NCBI RefSeq assembly: GCF_028683135.1
Contig: NZ_JAJUBB010000008.1
Coordinates: 62,001 to 126,000, forward strand
Source of the DNA: Enterovibrio qingdaonensis
GTDB taxonomy: Bacteria > Pseudomonadota > Gammaproteobacteria > Enterobacterales > Vibrionaceae
Direction: 5' to 3'
DNA length: 64,000 nt
Shown here: positions 46,051 through 55,987 of the stretch, piece by piece
How positions within the stretch are numbered: position 1 is the first letter of the stretch
Layout of the letters: every line of letters starts with the position of its first letter
Program-made: the position numbers and the translations under genes
The notes under the pieces: generated by a model
The model's database searches: none
Told to the model about the DNA's origin: nothing
The model's input: only the letters and a program-made list of their open reading frames with translations

Positions 46051-46557
46051 ATGGCATTACCTTCCCGCCGCGGTTTTAATAACATCCTTATCATTGGTAT
46101 TTTGGTGTTTATCGCCCTGATGAATTTGCCTACGTACTTACGTAGTAAAGTGGCGGAATACGATGCTGCGCAGCAGTCTCAGCAAGCGATACCAGAAAGC
46201 GTGATTGCTCTATTACCATCAAATTTAAACGTGAAAGCTCTGCAGTTTCCGAATTTTACTTTAACGCAGGGGTCGCCATGGCAAACGGATATCGCACTGG
46301 ATATCTCTCCGACAGAGTTGGCGGGACGGTGGATGAACCTGTCTGGGACAGAAATCGATAAAGCCACTTACGATAAACTGAAGCCGAGTTTACGATCGCC
46401 ATCGACATTGGTGGTGGATTTAGGGCCGGAGATTGAGCCCTTGAGACTGACCTATTTTCAGCTTCCCCAATTTTGGCTGATTCAAAATGCCGAAAACCAT
46501 TGGCTTGCCGTGTCGGTTGATCCACACTACTTGTTCCCGTTAGCGAACCAGAATTGA
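46051..46557 (+). CDS. Membrane-anchored protein of unknown function
   Basis: A 168-residue protein with a basic N-terminus, one membrane segment (about 12-28, [16 protein letters not shown]) and an exported or cytoplasmic remainder without recognised motifs. I recall similar unnamed genes before mutM in vibrios, but no function. ATG 46051 follows GGGA at 8 bases; the longer in-frame extension overlaps the rpmG terminator and is rejected. mutM starts four bases after its stop, so they are probably cotranscribed. Confidence 0.7.
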   Translation: MALPSRRGFNNILIIGILVFIALMNLPTYLRSKVAEYDAAQQSQQAIPESVIALLPSNLNVKALQFPNFTLTQGSPWQTDIALDISPTELAGRWMNLSGTEIDKATYDKLKPSLRSPSTLVVDLGPEIEPLRLTYFQLPQFWLIQNAENHWLAVSVDPHYLFPLANQN

Positions 46558-46561
46558 TGTA

Positions 46562-47371
46562 ATGCCAGAATTACCTGAAGTCGAAGTGAGCCGCATGGGG
46601 ATCAAGCCGCATGCGGAAGGGCAAACCGTTTCCAAGTTAGATGTCAGACAACCTCAGTTACGCTGGCGTATTCCCGACGAACTTTATGACATTGAAGGGC
46701 AAGTTATCCGCGCGGTGAAACGCCGAGCTAAATACCTGATATTGGAAACTGATATTGGTTATGCTTTGGTTCACTTGGGCATGTCGGGCAGTTTACGGGT
46801 GTTGCCTTCGGGAGTGCCGCCGGATAAGCATGATCATGTTGATCTGCATTTGGCCACAGGTGTGATGATCCGCTATAACGACCCAAGGCGTTTTGGTGCT
46901 TGGCTTTGGCAACCGAATGACGGTGCGCACCCTGCACTGGAAAAGCTGGGGCCTGAACCGTTAACGGATGATTTTACGGGTGACTACCTGTTCGAAAAAA
47001 GCCGAGGCAAGCGCACGGCAATCAAGCAGTTCATCATGGACAATGCTGTGGTGGTTGGTGTTGGCAACATCTACGCCAATGAATCCCTTTTCACGTCGCA
47101 CATTCACCCAAAAAGACAAGCGGGTCAGTTAACCTTGGAAGAAACTAAGGTGCTGGTAGCTGACATCAAAGACGTGCTTGCAACCGCGATAAGGCAAGGT
47201 GGCACCACGTTGAAAGATTTCACACAAACGGACGGGAAACCAGGCTATTTTGCGCAAGAGTTGTTGGTGTACGGTAAGCAGGGGCAACCTTGTCCTGTTT
47301 GTGGCTCTGAGCTTGAAAGCGCAAAGATAGGGCAGCGAAATACGGTTTTCTGCGCCGCCTGCCAAAAATAG
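46562..47371 (+). CDS. mutM: Formamidopyrimidine-DNA glycosylase MutM (Fpg)
   Basis: Removes 8-oxoguanine and formamidopyrimidines and nicks the abasic site. The 269-residue enzyme begins (M)PELPEVE with catalytic Pro and Glu, has the conserved Lys in [11 protein letters not shown], the helix-two-turn-helix part ([14 protein letters not shown]) and a C-terminal zinc finger with Cys pairs CPVC and CAAC. Neighbouring coaD is convergent, as in E. coli. Confidence 0.97.
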   Translation: MPELPEVEVSRMGIKPHAEGQTVSKLDVRQPQLRWRIPDELYDIEGQVIRAVKRRAKYLILETDIGYALVHLGMSGSLRVLPSGVPPDKHDHVDLHLATGVMIRYNDPRRFGAWLWQPNDGAHPALEKLGPEPLTDDFTGDYLFEKSRGKRTAIKQFIMDNAVVVGVGNIYANESLFTSHIHPKRQAGQLTLEETKVLVADIKDVLATAIRQGGTTLKDFTQTDGKPGYFAQELLVYGKQGQPCPVCGSELESAKIGQRNTVFCAACQK

Positions 47372-47397
47372 AAAAAGCCCGCTATCGCGGGCTTTTT
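47372..47397. terminator. Bidirectional terminator between mutM and coaD
   Basis: AAAAAGCCCGC (47372-47382) and GCGGGCTTTTT (47387-47397) are perfect 11-base arms with a 4-base loop. Confidence 0.93.
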
Positions 47398-47413
47398 AGT
47401 GTAATTCAGAGTC

Positions 47414-47977
<564 letters not shown>

Positions 47978-48102
47978 CTACAAGGTCGAATGAAAAAAGC
48001 TACCCAAATAGCATTTATTCTCTCATCACCTTAGTCAGAGACTTAGCGCCTGTTCCATCATCCGGTATGATCGGTGGCAAGAACCGTAAACAGGTACACA
48101 GA

Positions 48103-49140
48103 ATGAAAAAAATCCTTGTCATCAGAAACGACAAAATCGGCGACTTCATGCTGGCATGGCCTGCGTTTGCCATGTTAAAGCTATCGATGCCAGACTCGGA
48201 GATCACCGCGTTAGTGCCGTCTTACACAAAAGCATTGGCAGAGCTTTGTCCGTCCATTGATAAGGTGTTGGTAGGTTGTGGGAAAGATGCGGATAAGCTG
48301 AGGAAAAAGGCGTTAATCGACGCGATAAAAGCAGAACGGTTTGACGCATCTATCTGTCTTTTTTCAGACAGTTACAATGCTATGTTGGTATGGCGATCGT
48401 CGATTCCCTTTCGATTGGCACCTGCAACCAAAATTTCTCAATTTCTGTATAACCACCGTATCAAGCAGCGTCGCTCACAATCGGCTAAACCAGAGTACGA
48501 ATACAATATCGACTTGGTACGTGCATTTCTCGACACACTGGCTGTCACTGCGATTGAGCCTGCTGCGCCGTATCTGGCTTTCAGTAATGATGTGAAAGCT
48601 GCGCAAAAAGCCAAACTTGCGGAAGCTTTGTCGATTCAGTCTGGCGTGCCTTGGCTTTATGTGCATGCAGGGAGTGGAGGCTCTGCCAATAACCTTTCTT
48701 TAACGCAATATGCGGACTTGGTGTCAGGCATCGTTGCAGAAAAAACGATGGAAGTGGTATTGACGGCAGGGCCGGGTGAGGAGGAAAAAGCGGCAGAGCT
48801 TCAAACGTTATTGGGTAAGAAGCAGGTCTCTTCGGTGGTGTATGACAAAAACGATGGCTTGCAGGATTTCACCCGCTCGATTGCGTGTGCCGATGCCTTT
48901 ATCGCAGGCTCAACCGGACCGCTGCATATCGCAGCGACGGTAGATGTGCCGACCATTGGCTTCTTTCCTGCTAAGCGCAGTGCCACGCCCCTTCGTTGGC
49001 AGCCAATTAACAGTGCAGGCAAGCACCTTGCCTTTGCGCCACCAAAGGACAAAGACAAGGAAGTGGCGGCAGACATGTCGAAGGTTGATATCGACGCGAT
49101 TCTGCCGGACGTTAACGCGTTTTTGGCTCGTGTGATTTAA
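48103..49140 (+). CDS. Glycosyltransferase family 9 (heptosyltransferase-like)
   Basis: A 345-residue GT9 protein of LPS inner-core assembly. It has the N-terminal KKILVIRNDKIGDFMLAWPAF motif with the catalytic Asp after G, and the C-terminal donor site AGSTGPLHIAATVDVPTIGFF. GT9 enzymes transfer heptose from ADP-heptose, but the acceptor cannot be read from sequence. ATG 48103 is chosen because homology begins there; the ribosome site is weak. It converges with the GT2 gene next to it. Confidence 0.85.
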   Translation: MKKILVIRNDKIGDFMLAWPAFAMLKLSMPDSEITALVPSYTKALAELCPSIDKVLVGCGKDADKLRKKALIDAIKAERFDASICLFSDSYNAMLVWRSSIPFRLAPATKISQFLYNHRIKQRRSQSAKPEYEYNIDLVRAFLDTLAVTAIEPAAPYLAFSNDVKAAQKAKLAEALSIQSGVPWLYVHAGSGGSANNLSLTQYADLVSGIVAEKTMEVVLTAGPGEEEKAAELQTLLGKKQVSSVVYDKNDGLQDFTRSIACADAFIAGSTGPLHIAATVDVPTIGFFPAKRSATPLRWQPINSAGKHLAFAPPKDKDKEVAADMSKVDIDAILPDVNAFLARVI

Positions 49141-49145
49141 CGGAC

Positions 49146-49931
49146 TCAGTCCTTGCTCGCGCGGCTGTCGTTAGCGCGAATCCAAAGGTCAGCGTATTTC
49201 ACAAAGGTGGAGTGCGCTGACAATACCGCAATCAAGAAACCTTGCTTGCCATCGAGAAAGCCGCGTTTTAATACGTACATCTTTAAGAAGCAGCCCAGCG
49301 CATGGGTAATGCCTTGGCTGATACTGCTTTTCTTGCCTCTTGCCTGACGACCGTCTGCCCATGATTTTGCGTAGAAGGCCGACTTCACCAAATACTGATG
49401 TAAGTCGCGATAAGAGTAATGCAGCATGTCGCCGTTGAGTGTCTGTTTCTTTACGCCATCCGGCTCAATGATTTTTTCATGTACCAGCGCATCGTTGTAG
49501 CCTGTCAGCTCACGCGGGTAGAAACGCACAATTTTGTCATACCAGCCTGAGTGCTTCAGGAAGCGACCGAAGACCCAGGTTGTGCGGCGTAAGATGAACA
49601 ACGTGTCGTTAGGTGGATTGTTAAGCACCTCAAGAATGCTGCTTTTCAGTGCGTCAGTGATCACTTCATCAGCATCGATGGCCAACACCCAATCTTTGGT
49701 AGCGAGGCTCTGTGCCAGCTGTTTCTGCTTTCCAAACCCTGGCCATTCAGCGTTCACATGCACCTTGGCACCAGCCGCTTCAGCAATAGTGACCGTGTTG
49801 TCTGTACTGCCTGAATCAACCACCACAATTTCGTCAACCCAATCGAGAGAGGCCAAGCACTCTGGCAAAATCTGCTCTTCGTTCTTGGTGATGATGATGG
49901 CGCTAATTGTCGCGCGCGGTGCCTGACTCAT
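49146..49931 (-). CDS. Glycosyltransferase family 2, WaaE/KdtX-like LPS core enzyme
   Basis: A 261-residue GT-A enzyme. ISAIIITKNEEQILPECLASL begins the Rossmann-like fold, VVVDSGSTDNT is the nucleotide site and VLAIDADEVI the DxD motif. The mid-region YNDALVHEKI and HYSYRDLHQYL is typical of WaaE/KdtX, which adds a beta-1,4-glucose to heptose I in other species. Its start overlaps the stop of the GT9 gene upstream by 4 bases. Confidence 0.87.
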   Translation of the reverse strand: MSQAPRATISAIIITKNEEQILPECLASLDWVDEIVVVDSGSTDNTVTIAEAAGAKVHVNAEWPGFGKQKQLAQSLATKDWVLAIDADEVITDALKSSILEVLNNPPNDTLFILRRTTWVFGRFLKHSGWYDKIVRFYPRELTGYNDALVHEKIIEPDGVKKQTLNGDMLHYSYRDLHQYLVKSAFYAKSWADGRQARGKKSSISQGITHALGCFLKMYVLKRGFLDGKQGFLIAVLSAHSTFVKYADLWIRANDSRASKD

Positions 49932-50983
49932 AGGAGCTCCTCTTTTTCGGTGACTTCATCGAATCGCGCAATCACCGACTCGGTTGTAATGCGTTGCATG
50001 GCGTGTTCGTCTTTGACACGGGTACGCCATGAGACCTGCTCAACAGCTTTTCCTGTTTCTGCTTCTATGGCTTCGGCATAAGCACTGACCACATATTTCC
50101 TCCAGTTGTAAGGGCCAGTTCGCGCAGGGTTATGGTGTGCGTATAGGCCAATCACTGGTGTATTGACGGCATTGGCTAGATGCGCAGGGCCACTGTCTGG
50201 AGCCAGTACCAACGCCGCTTCTTTTTCCAATGCCAGCAACTGCAGCAGGGTGGTTTTGCCAATCAGGTTTTTTACCTGACGAGAAATCTGGTTTTCAATG
50301 GCATGACCTAAGTCGATTTCAATTTGCCCTGGACCACCCGCCAAAATCACATCAAATCCCTTGTCGATGGTATGTTCGATAACAGCGGCATACCCTTCAG
50401 CCGTCCAGTTTTTAAACGCTTTGCTGGCGGCGGGTGCCACGACGAGTGTTGGTTTGTCTCCTAGTTGGGCTTTTGCCCATGCGGTGTCTTCATCACGAAT
50501 AGGCAATGTCCACGTAGGTTTTTGCGGCTTCAATCCCAGCGTTTCGGTAAACGCCATAAAGCCATCAAGAACATGCAATGATTGCGGGGAGGGGACTTTC
50601 ACATTGGTGAAGTATTGTTGTAAGTCACTGACGCGTGTTTTATCAAACCCGAGCTTGAATTTGGCTTTGATGCCTAGGGACAAGAGGCTGGCACGGATGG
50701 CGGTCTGCATATGAAGCAGGGCATCGAAGTGCTTTCCATCAAGGGCTTTCCACACCGCTTGCATACCTTTAAAGCCCGCTTTTTTATCAAAAGGGATGAC
50801 AGTGATCGTAGGCAAAAGCGGTGTAAGCAGCGCGGCCTCGGCCTTTCCTGCAATCCAGGTAATGTCGGTGTCTGGCCATTGCGTCTTGATAGCCTGAACG
50901 GCTGCTATCGCGTTGCACACATCGCCAATGGCGGAAAGGCGAAGGACGCAAATGGATTGAGGTGGTGTGGAAAATAGGGCCAT
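49928..50983 (-). CDS. Glycosyltransferase family 9 (heptosyltransferase I-like)
   Basis: A 351-residue GT9 protein. The N-terminal SICVLRLSAIGDVCNAIAAVQAI contains the SAIGD motif of heptosyltransferases, and LAPDSGPAHLANAVNTPVIGLYAHHNP is the ADP-heptose site. The pattern resembles WaaC-type enzymes that add the first heptose to Kdo, which would fit the nearby waaA and kdkA, but other inner-core roles are possible. It is divergent from kdkA. Confidence 0.83.
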   Translation of the reverse strand: MALFSTPPQSICVLRLSAIGDVCNAIAAVQAIKTQWPDTDITWIAGKAEAALLTPLLPTITVIPFDKKAGFKGMQAVWKALDGKHFDALLHMQTAIRASLLSLGIKAKFKLGFDKTRVSDLQQYFTNVKVPSPQSLHVLDGFMAFTETLGLKPQKPTWTLPIRDEDTAWAKAQLGDKPTLVVAPAASKAFKNWTAEGYAAVIEHTIDKGFDVILAGGPGQIEIDLGHAIENQISRQVKNLIGKTTLLQLLALEKEAALVLAPDSGPAHLANAVNTPVIGLYAHHNPARTGPYNWRKYVVSAYAEAIEAETGKAVEQVSWRTRVKDEHAMQRITTESVIARFDEVTEKEELL

Positions 50984-51100
50984 GATGCTGCTTTTGTGGT
51001 TATCTTGGGTGAAATTATGCAGTTGCCGATCCGCAATGTAAAATGCAACAACCGCTCAGAACGAAATACTGAGAGGATTTAAATCTGAAAAGGAGTGCGC

Positions 51101-51802
51101 GTGGAGCAATTGGCGGATAACAATACCCGTATTTGGTTTGATGAAACATTGTTGAAAGAAGATGCATCTCACTGTTTTGATGTCGAATTCTGGCAACAAA
51201 AAAACGCAGTACTGGGGTCGGCAACCGGACGAGGCACCACATGGTTTGTTCAAACACAAACCGTTCCAGCGGCATTGCGTCATTATCGTCGTGGTGGCCT
51301 TTTCGGCAAGCTCGTCGCGGACAGCTACCTGTTTACGGGGTGGGAAAACACACGCGCGGCACAAGAATTTAATTTGCTACATTACATCAAAGAGCAGGGC
51401 ATTGCTGTGCCTCGCCCTCTTGCAGCCCGTGCTATCAGGGACGGCATGACTTACCGAGCAGATCTTTTGGTGGAAAAAGTCGATGGTGCGAAAGATTTGG
51501 TCGATATCTTGATGCAATCACCATTGTCTGCTGAAAAATACCAAGAGATTGGTGCATTGGTGAAAAAGCTTCATGATGCCGGGGTGTGTCATACCGACTT
51601 AAACATCCACAACATTTTGTTGGATGACAAAGGTGAGTTTTGGCTGATTGATTTTGACAACTGTGGTCGCCGCAAAGGCGATAGCTGGAAAGCAGCAAAC
51701 TTAAGTCGCTTGCTGCGTTCGTTTAGAAAGGAGCTGGGTAAGCGCGCCATCAACTGGCAAGAGTCAGATTGGACTGAACTCCTGAAAGGCTACGAGGGCT
51801 AA
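51101..51802 (+). CDS. kdkA: 3-deoxy-D-manno-octulosonic acid kinase KdkA
   Basis: Phosphorylates position 4 of the single Kdo residue in LPS of Haemophilus and vibrios. The 233-residue protein is a kinase-like fold: GGLFGKLVADSYLF near residue 65, catalytic loop VCHTDLNIHNILL and metal-binding LIDFDNC. GTG 51101 is chosen over GTG 51095 because AAGGAG (51090-51095) overlaps the earlier one. It converges with waaA, which supplies the substrate. Confidence 0.92.
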   Translation: MEQLADNNTRIWFDETLLKEDASHCFDVEFWQQKNAVLGSATGRGTTWFVQTQTVPAALRHYRRGGLFGKLVADSYLFTGWENTRAAQEFNLLHYIKEQGIAVPRPLAARAIRDGMTYRADLLVEKVDGAKDLVDILMQSPLSAEKYQEIGALVKKLHDAGVCHTDLNIHNILLDDKGEFWLIDFDNCGRRKGDSWKAANLSRLLRSFRKELGKRAINWQESDWTELLKGYEG

Positions 51803-51815
51803 GGCCCATCTCACG

Positions 51816-53084
51816 TTAGCGGTTGACCCAAGGGGCGATAGTCGACAATGTTTTTGACACCGCGCCACGGTTTTTCTCGACAACTGTCAGTGCAGCTTGT
51901 CCGGATTGCGCTTTCCGTTCGGGGTCGTTGAGTAAGGTTAAAACTGCTTCGCAGATGGTCTCTGGTGAGTCTTTTACCTCGCAAGCACCAGAGCCAATGA
52001 GCTGCTCCGCGATCACTTGAAAGTTAAAATAGCTAGGGCCTGTAATAAGCGGCAGACCTAAAGATGCAGGCTCCAAAAGGTTGTGTCCACCCACCTTGTC
52101 ACCTATCAAGCTTCCCGCCATAAAAGCGACGTCTGCGGCGGCAAACAAGGTCATCATCTCGCCCATGGTGTCGCCTAGGTACACCTGAGTATCGGCTCCA
52201 ATCGTCTCTTGCAGGCTACGTCGAGATACCGAGAGGCCATTCTCTTTTATGCGCGTTGCCACATCGCTGAATCGTTCAGGGTGGCGGGGTACTAACATCA
52301 TGAGTGCGGTGGGTTCGTGTTTCAGAAGTGCTTTGTGCGCTTGGAGCAGGATGTCATCTTCACCGGGATGCGTGCTTGCAGCAATCCAAACTGGGCGTCC
52401 GGCAATCGCTGCTTTTAATGTGGTCACAGCATCACTTTGAGTATCAAAGGAAGGCAAATCAAACTTCACGGAACCGGAGACCGACACCTTATTTTTGTTT
52501 ACGCCCAACTCAAGGAAACGGCGAGCATCATCGTCAAACTGGCAAAGAATGTGGTCGATATTGCGCGAAAGCAAATTGAAAAATGGTTTTACGCGTTGGT
52601 AGCCGCGCTGTGAGTTTTCAGACAAGCGTGCGTTCATCACAATGATTGGGATACCTGCTAGGTGAACACTGTGTAAGGTGTTTGGCCACAGCTCGGTTTC
52701 CATGATGAGCATGACTTTTGGGTGGGTACGCTTTAGAAAGCCTTTCACCGCAAAGCCAAAATCAATCGGCATGTATCTATGCTCAATGCCCTCACCTAAG
52801 GTTGCTGCAATGGCGGCACCGGTTGCTGTGGTGGTGGTCACTACAATCGGCGTGTCAGGGTAGTTTGCTTTCAATGCAGCAATCACCGGTTTGGCGGCGA
52901 TGACTTCCCCAACGGACACGGCGTGAACCCAAATCGGTTGGGTATTAGATGTTAGATGCGGCGTGCGACCAAAGTGTTCGACCCAACGTTTACCGACCTT
53001 TGGTTTTCCATCTTTTGCTCTGTACAAGCCTATCAGCAGAAAAGGTGCCACAAGGGCGAGCAATAAGGTGTAAATAAAGCGCAC
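51816..53084 (-). CDS. waaA: 3-deoxy-D-manno-octulosonic acid transferase WaaA (KdtA)
   Basis: Transfers Kdo from CMP-Kdo to the lipid A precursor at the inner membrane. The 422-residue protein has an N-terminal membrane anchor (FIYTLLLALVAPFLLIGLYR), the GT30 domain with HAVSVGEVIAA and TTTTATG, and the donor site VGGHNLLEPASLGLPLITGP. GTG 53084 follows AAGGA and gives a length near E. coli WaaA (425). A kdkA neighbour suggests it adds one Kdo, as in Haemophilus, rather than two; that is inference. Confidence 0.95.
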   Translation of the reverse strand: MRFIYTLLLALVAPFLLIGLYRAKDGKPKVGKRWVEHFGRTPHLTSNTQPIWVHAVSVGEVIAAKPVIAALKANYPDTPIVVTTTTATGAAIAATLGEGIEHRYMPIDFGFAVKGFLKRTHPKVMLIMETELWPNTLHSVHLAGIPIIVMNARLSENSQRGYQRVKPFFNLLSRNIDHILCQFDDDARRFLELGVNKNKVSVSGSVKFDLPSFDTQSDAVTTLKAAIAGRPVWIAASTHPGEDDILLQAHKALLKHEPTALMMLVPRHPERFSDVATRIKENGLSVSRRSLQETIGADTQVYLGDTMGEMMTLFAAADVAFMAGSLIGDKVGGHNLLEPASLGLPLITGPSYFNFQVIAEQLIGSGACEVKDSPETICEAVLTLLNDPERKAQSGQAALTVVEKNRGAVSKTLSTIAPWVNR

Positions 53085-53124
53085 AACGCATCCTTCTGGA
53101 GTGATTTTGGAGCTAGTGTACAAC

Positions 53125-53149
53125 AAAGGGCTCCAAGAGGAGCCCTTTT
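53125..53149 (-). terminator. Terminator of the gtr-like group
   Basis: AAAGGGCTCC and GGAGCCCTTT are 10-base arms with a 5-base loop, 13 bases after the stop of the membrane gene on the minus strand. The T run there is short, so efficiency is uncertain. Confidence 0.65.
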
Positions 53150-53161
53150 CGTGCCAATGCC

Positions 53162-54451
53162 CTAGCGGTGTAGCCCTTCTTTTTGAAGATAAATATCAAC
53201 CTGCTCGGCATAGTTCACTTTGTGAGAATATTTTTCGCTGTCGCAGGCAGCGATGAGGTTCACGACAAGGAAGAAGGCAGTGAGTCCCAACAAGAGCTTG
53301 GTAAATTTATCGGCATTGTCCTGCTGCCAACGGTCGACCGCGACAAGAATAGGGATAAGTGCAATAGGGAAGGTCATGATCAAATGCCAATAGGAAAACG
53401 TAATGGGCGCGAGCATGGCGTTGATAATAATTGCTAGCACAGTGGCGGCTGCGTAGAGCAGAAGCCAATGGGTAGTATCGGGTATGGCGATATTACGCTT
53501 AATCAGCGGCTTCACGGTTTTCCACGCGCGCCAGTTTATTTTGGCGGCTATCACGACAGTTGCTGCGCCAACCAGATACAGCGTGGCTTGCCAAAGGTAT
53601 TGGAAGACCATTTGCAGCCAACCAGTCGTTGTCAGCCAATCAAACGTGGTGTCTGTGATAATGCGGTTTGAAAAGAGCGTCGAGGCATAGCGCAGCCAAT
53701 AGAGGATGGCTTTCAGCACTGGATAAACATGAACAAGGCCATAGCCGATATAGCGGTCGCTTTCGCGGCTTATCGCTTCATTGTTGGCGTATTCCTGAAA
53801 GTAGGGAACAAGAGATGCCAAAATCACCGAGCCGGCGACAACAACGCCCCACCAATTTGGCTGTGACATTTTTCGGTAGAGCAAGTAGCACGAGATAACG
53901 GCCAGAATTGGCCAAGAGTAGTGAAACTGCATGGCACCGCCAATGGCCAAGACATGCAAAAAACTGAAGATGAAATCTGGTTTGTCCCGGAGTTTAAACG
54001 CCGACCAAAAATGCAATGCAGCAAAAAAGCAAAGGTAAGCCGGATTATACAGTTGGCTGTCATACAAGAGCCAAGGGTTGAGCCAGTATGCCACCATAAA
54101 GAAAAGACGCACTTGCTGACTAAATACCTGTTTGATGACGGCATCCAGCATCAAGTAAGAGAGCACTCGTAAGCCGATTAACAGCAGCATAGGAGCCCAA
54201 GGGTTATCCCAGATCAGCAGTGGTCCACCTACAATCCACGCTGACAAAGACCCCGGCACATTGCCGACTGTACTTGCTGCATTGCCATAAGCCAACCACG
54301 TATCTTGGTAGGCACCTAAATAGCCCTTGAGTAGCATTTGCTCCTGATCGCCTGTCATGATTTGGTAGTTGGCATAAAAAATGGCTAACAGCAAACCAAG
54401 AAGAAATCCTGAGTTCTGAAGTAACGCGAAGCGACGTTCTAAAAAATGCAT
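53162..54451 (-). CDS. Polytopic membrane protein, putative Gtr-type glucosyltransferase
   Basis: A 429-residue protein with about ten membrane segments and no soluble catalytic domain, as in GT-C glycosyltransferases. The early loop (NYQIMTGDQEQMLLKGYLGAYQ) carries acidic residues where GT-C enzymes place their catalytic Asp/Glu. It lies directly after gtrA- and gtrB-like genes, the place of the serotype-specific Gtr. It would use undecaprenyl-phosphate-sugar made by GtrB. The specificity cannot be told. ATG 54451 is the first good start. Confidence 0.68.
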   Translation of the reverse strand: MHFLERRFALLQNSGFLLGLLLAIFYANYQIMTGDQEQMLLKGYLGAYQDTWLAYGNAASTVGNVPGSLSAWIVGGPLLIWDNPWAPMLLLIGLRVLSYLMLDAVIKQVFSQQVRLFFMVAYWLNPWLLYDSQLYNPAYLCFFAALHFWSAFKLRDKPDFIFSFLHVLAIGGAMQFHYSWPILAVISCYLLYRKMSQPNWWGVVVAGSVILASLVPYFQEYANNEAISRESDRYIGYGLVHVYPVLKAILYWLRYASTLFSNRIITDTTFDWLTTTGWLQMVFQYLWQATLYLVGAATVVIAAKINWRAWKTVKPLIKRNIAIPDTTHWLLLYAAATVLAIIINAMLAPITFSYWHLIMTFPIALIPILVAVDRWQQDNADKFTKLLLGLTAFFLVVNLIAACDSEKYSHKVNYAEQVDIYLQKEGLHR

Positions 54452-54466
54452 AGGCAAATCCGAGAA

Positions 54467-54862
54467 TTAAGGTTTGGCGGGCTCTGAAAATGTCCAGACT
54501 TTATGGATGATGTAGGTGACCAAGGGAATGAGGACAACAACGATAAGGACTCTGAGATAAGGGCTCGCCCCTTGAAATGCTTCGCTAATAAGCTGAGAAA
54601 TGAGAAGAGCGGAAAATTGCACGATGAAAAAGCGAAAAGCATTATTGAGAGAAAGACGCTGTTTGAAGACGAAGGTCGATTGTAAAAAATAAGAAAGAAA
54701 AAACGCACAGACGAAGCCAACCACGTTAGCTACGAACACAGGAGTCGTGAAAAAATGGATCATCGCAAAGGCGGCAACAACATGTGTTAATGTTGCCAAC
54801 CCTCCCGTTAGCGCAAAACGAACAATCCGAATGTTGAGTAAGTTATTGGGCAAGATATTCAC
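54467..54862 (-). CDS. GtrA family flippase-like protein
   Basis: A 131-residue protein with four membrane segments. RFALTGGLATLTHVVAAFAM and FFLSYFLQSTFVFKQRLS are GtrA family features. GtrA is thought to flip undecaprenyl-phosphate-glucose across the inner membrane. GTG at 54862 overlaps the gtrB stop by 4 bases, so the two are coupled. Confidence 0.88.
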   Translation of the reverse strand: MNILPNNLLNIRIVRFALTGGLATLTHVVAAFAMIHFFTTPVFVANVVGFVCAFFLSYFLQSTFVFKQRLSLNNAFRFFIVQFSALLISQLISEAFQGASPYLRVLIVVVLIPLVTYIIHKVWTFSEPAKP

Positions 54863-55809
54863 GGCGTGTCATTCTGCTCTGCATCAGAGTCACTTTCAAC
54901 AATGTATACAGGGCGTCCTTTGGTTTCCATGTAAATCCTGCCGATGTACTCCCCCATCACCCCAAGCCCAATAAGTTGAATGCCACCAAAAAAGAGAACG
55001 GCACTTAAAATAGATGCATAGCCGGGCAAGTCTACGCCATGCCACATCGTACGAATGATGATGGCACTGCCATAGACAAAGGCGATCAGGGATACGATAA
55101 CGCCCAGATATAACCAAATCCTTAGGGGAGCAGTGCTAAAGCTGGTGATGCCTTCAAGTGCGAAGTTCCACAGTCGCCAACCGTTAAAGCTGGTTTCACC
55201 TGCAGCGCGGGGCTGGCGGGTGTACTCGACGACCGAGGTTTTGAACCCCACCCAAGAAAATATCCCTTTCATAAAACGTTGGTTTTCAGGAAGCAGTTGA
55301 ATAGCGGTGACAACCCGACGGCTGATGAGTCGAAAATCGCCCACATTATCGGGGATTTCAGGATGGGCAATGCTGTTGTGAAATCGATAAAACAAGTTCG
55401 CTGTGACGCGTTTTGAAAAAGTATCGGTGCTTCTGTCTACCCGTTTTGCGACGACAACATCAAAGCCCTTTTGCCATTCTCGAATAAAGTCGCGAATGAG
55501 TTCTGGCGGGTCTTGGAGGTCTGCATCGATAGGGATGATGGCCTCACCTTTAGCCAAGTCTAAGCCCGCGGTAAGAGCGGCTTCTTTGCCGAAGTTTCGA
55601 GAGAGGTTGATAACCCGAACCTGCTTGTGAATTTTCGATAGTGAGTTAATTTCATCCAGTGTTGTGTCGGTACTACCGTCATTAATGAAAATAATCTCGT
55701 AGCTGTAAGGAAGGTCGAAAAATATTTTTTCTATTTCGGCGAAAAATCGCGGAATAACATCCTGTTCGTTATGACATGGGCAAACCACTGAAATGTCGGG
55801 TTTATTCAT
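54859..55809 (-). CDS. GtrB-like polyprenyl-phosphate glycosyltransferase
   Basis: A 316-residue GT2 enzyme of the DPM1/GtrB group, which loads a sugar onto undecaprenyl phosphate on the cytoplasmic side. VVCPCHNEQDVIPRFF and INDGSTDTTLDE form the nucleotide site, PIDADLQDPPELI the DxD region, and two C-terminal membrane helices (about 231-255 and 265-290) anchor it. It is the first gene of the three-gene gtr-like group. The lipid-linked sugar is probably glucose but not proven. Confidence 0.9.
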   Translation of the reverse strand: MNKPDISVVCPCHNEQDVIPRFFAEIEKIFFDLPYSYEIIFINDGSTDTTLDEINSLSKIHKQVRVINLSRNFGKEAALTAGLDLAKGEAIIPIDADLQDPPELIRDFIREWQKGFDVVVAKRVDRSTDTFSKRVTANLFYRFHNSIAHPEIPDNVGDFRLISRRVVTAIQLLPENQRFMKGIFSWVGFKTSVVEYTRQPRAAGETSFNGWRLWNFALEGITSFSTAPLRIWLYLGVIVSLIAFVYGSAIIIRTMWHGVDLPGYASILSAVLFFGGIQLIGLGVMGEYIGRIYMETKGRPVYIVESDSDAEQNDTP

Positions 55810-55987
55810 AAGCTTTTACCGCCTCAAACTACTTGGTATTGTCATATACGCTAGCAATATTCGAGAGAGGTTTCGCTCTGTAAACGAAAAAAATGTTAGT
55901 GGCGTGATCTATGCCCTAGCTGGGTGGCAGTATAAGTAACTCCTTGCTTAATTTAAGTTTAATTGAGACATCCTTGTCTTACAAAGC

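Noticed and set aside
55817-55823. GGCGGTA on the minus strand upstream of gtrB, like the RfaH ops element
   Set aside because: Only 7 bases match, the following bases differ from ops, and no JUMPstart context is present.
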